A stretch of 12,118 bases of DNA, from NCBI GenBank assembly GCA_012515085.1, contig JAAYZB010000219.1:1-12118 (forward strand), given 5' to 3'. Of this stretch, positions 11,962 to 12,118 are shown piece by piece; the first letter of the stretch is position 1; every line of letters begins with the position of its first letter. The translations under genes were made by a program, and so were the position numbers. This DNA is from Acholeplasmataceae bacterium. Lineage in GTDB: Bacteria > Bacillota_I > Bacilli_A > Izemoplasmatales > Hujiaoplasmataceae. The notes under the pieces were generated by a model that worked only from the letters and a program-made list of their open reading frames with translations, was not told the origin of the DNA and ran no database searches.

Positions 11962-12118
11962 ATGATCAGATTCCAACTAACACGCTCTGGCGACCAATAT
12001 ATCGCAGACTTCGACGGCTGTCAAGAGATAGCAGACACGCCAATAGAGGCTATCGAAAAGGCGCACAAGGCGGCGATCAAAAAGCAAGAGCAAGAACGGA
12101 TTCAGCGGGCGTTTGACA
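11962..12118 (+). CDS. Partial hypothetical protein, cut by the window end (52 aa visible)
   Basis: ATG at 11962, preceded by GGGAGGGAA and one base after the previous stop, opens a frame that stays open to the last base. The visible part (MIRFQLTRSGDQYIADFDGCQEIADTPIEAIEKAHKAA...) begins with beta strands and continues with a Lys/Glu-rich helix. It continues the same operon. The family cannot be judged from the fragment. Confidence 0.65.
   Translation, partial: MIRFQLTRSGDQYIADFDGCQEIADTPIEAIEKAHKAAIKKQEQERIQRAFD

Noticed and set aside
1..12118. tRNA genes, rRNA, CRISPR array, insertion sequence or integrase
   Set aside because: No cloverleaf, no regularly spaced repeat array, no transposase or recombinase motifs and no terminal inverted repeats were seen on either strand.

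Overview
The window looks like part of a bacteriophage or prophage genome from a low-to-medium GC Gram-positive host (Bacillota). The evidence is that every gene lies on the + strand, tightly packed with 4-8 base overlaps; Shine-Dalgarno sites are AGGAGG-like; the promoters are of sigma-A type; and there is a typical phage recombination and replication block (SbcC-like ATPase, RecT, metallo-beta-lactamase-fold protein, replisome organiser, helicase-loader-like protein). TGA is used as an ordinary stop. No integrase, divergent repressor, terminase, capsid, tail or lysis gene is recognisable, so lifestyle cannot be decided from this window.

Layout: (1) 12-2730, four translationally linked genes, three of them for predicted membrane proteins of unknown function, closed by a strong terminator whose loop contains the last stop codon. 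(2) 2748-4503, a visibly more A/T-rich accessory cassette with its own near-consensus extended -10 promoter, a 5'-end stem-loop, five small genes (one a probable papain-fold cysteine protease-like protein, one an excisionase-like DNA-binding protein), hairpins in the gaps between genes, and its own terminator. The cassette is bracketed by a 30-base direct repeat (29/30 identical) and contains a second 35-base repeat (33/35), which is a leftover gene 3' end. (3) 4504-5180, an early regulatory region: a consensus promoter with a candidate operator, a 45-aa small protein and a Cro/XRE-type regulator. (4) 5181-9822, the recombination and replication-initiation block. (5) 9819 to the right edge, a chain of overlapping small genes: a helicase-loader-like protein, unknown proteins, a zinc-cluster/MazG-like fusion and a Cys-rich small protein, with the last gene cut by the window edge.

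Probable working model (inference): the Cro-like regulator controls the early promoter; the ATPase, RecT and MBL protein handle DNA ends and strand annealing; the replisome organiser binds an origin, possibly within its own gene, and with the G39P-like protein brings in a host or phage helicase; the MazG-like protein adjusts nucleotide pools. The cassette in (2) behaves like a moron, an independently transcribed accessory unit, and is the part of the window most likely to hold undescribed functions, together with the membrane-protein operon in (1).
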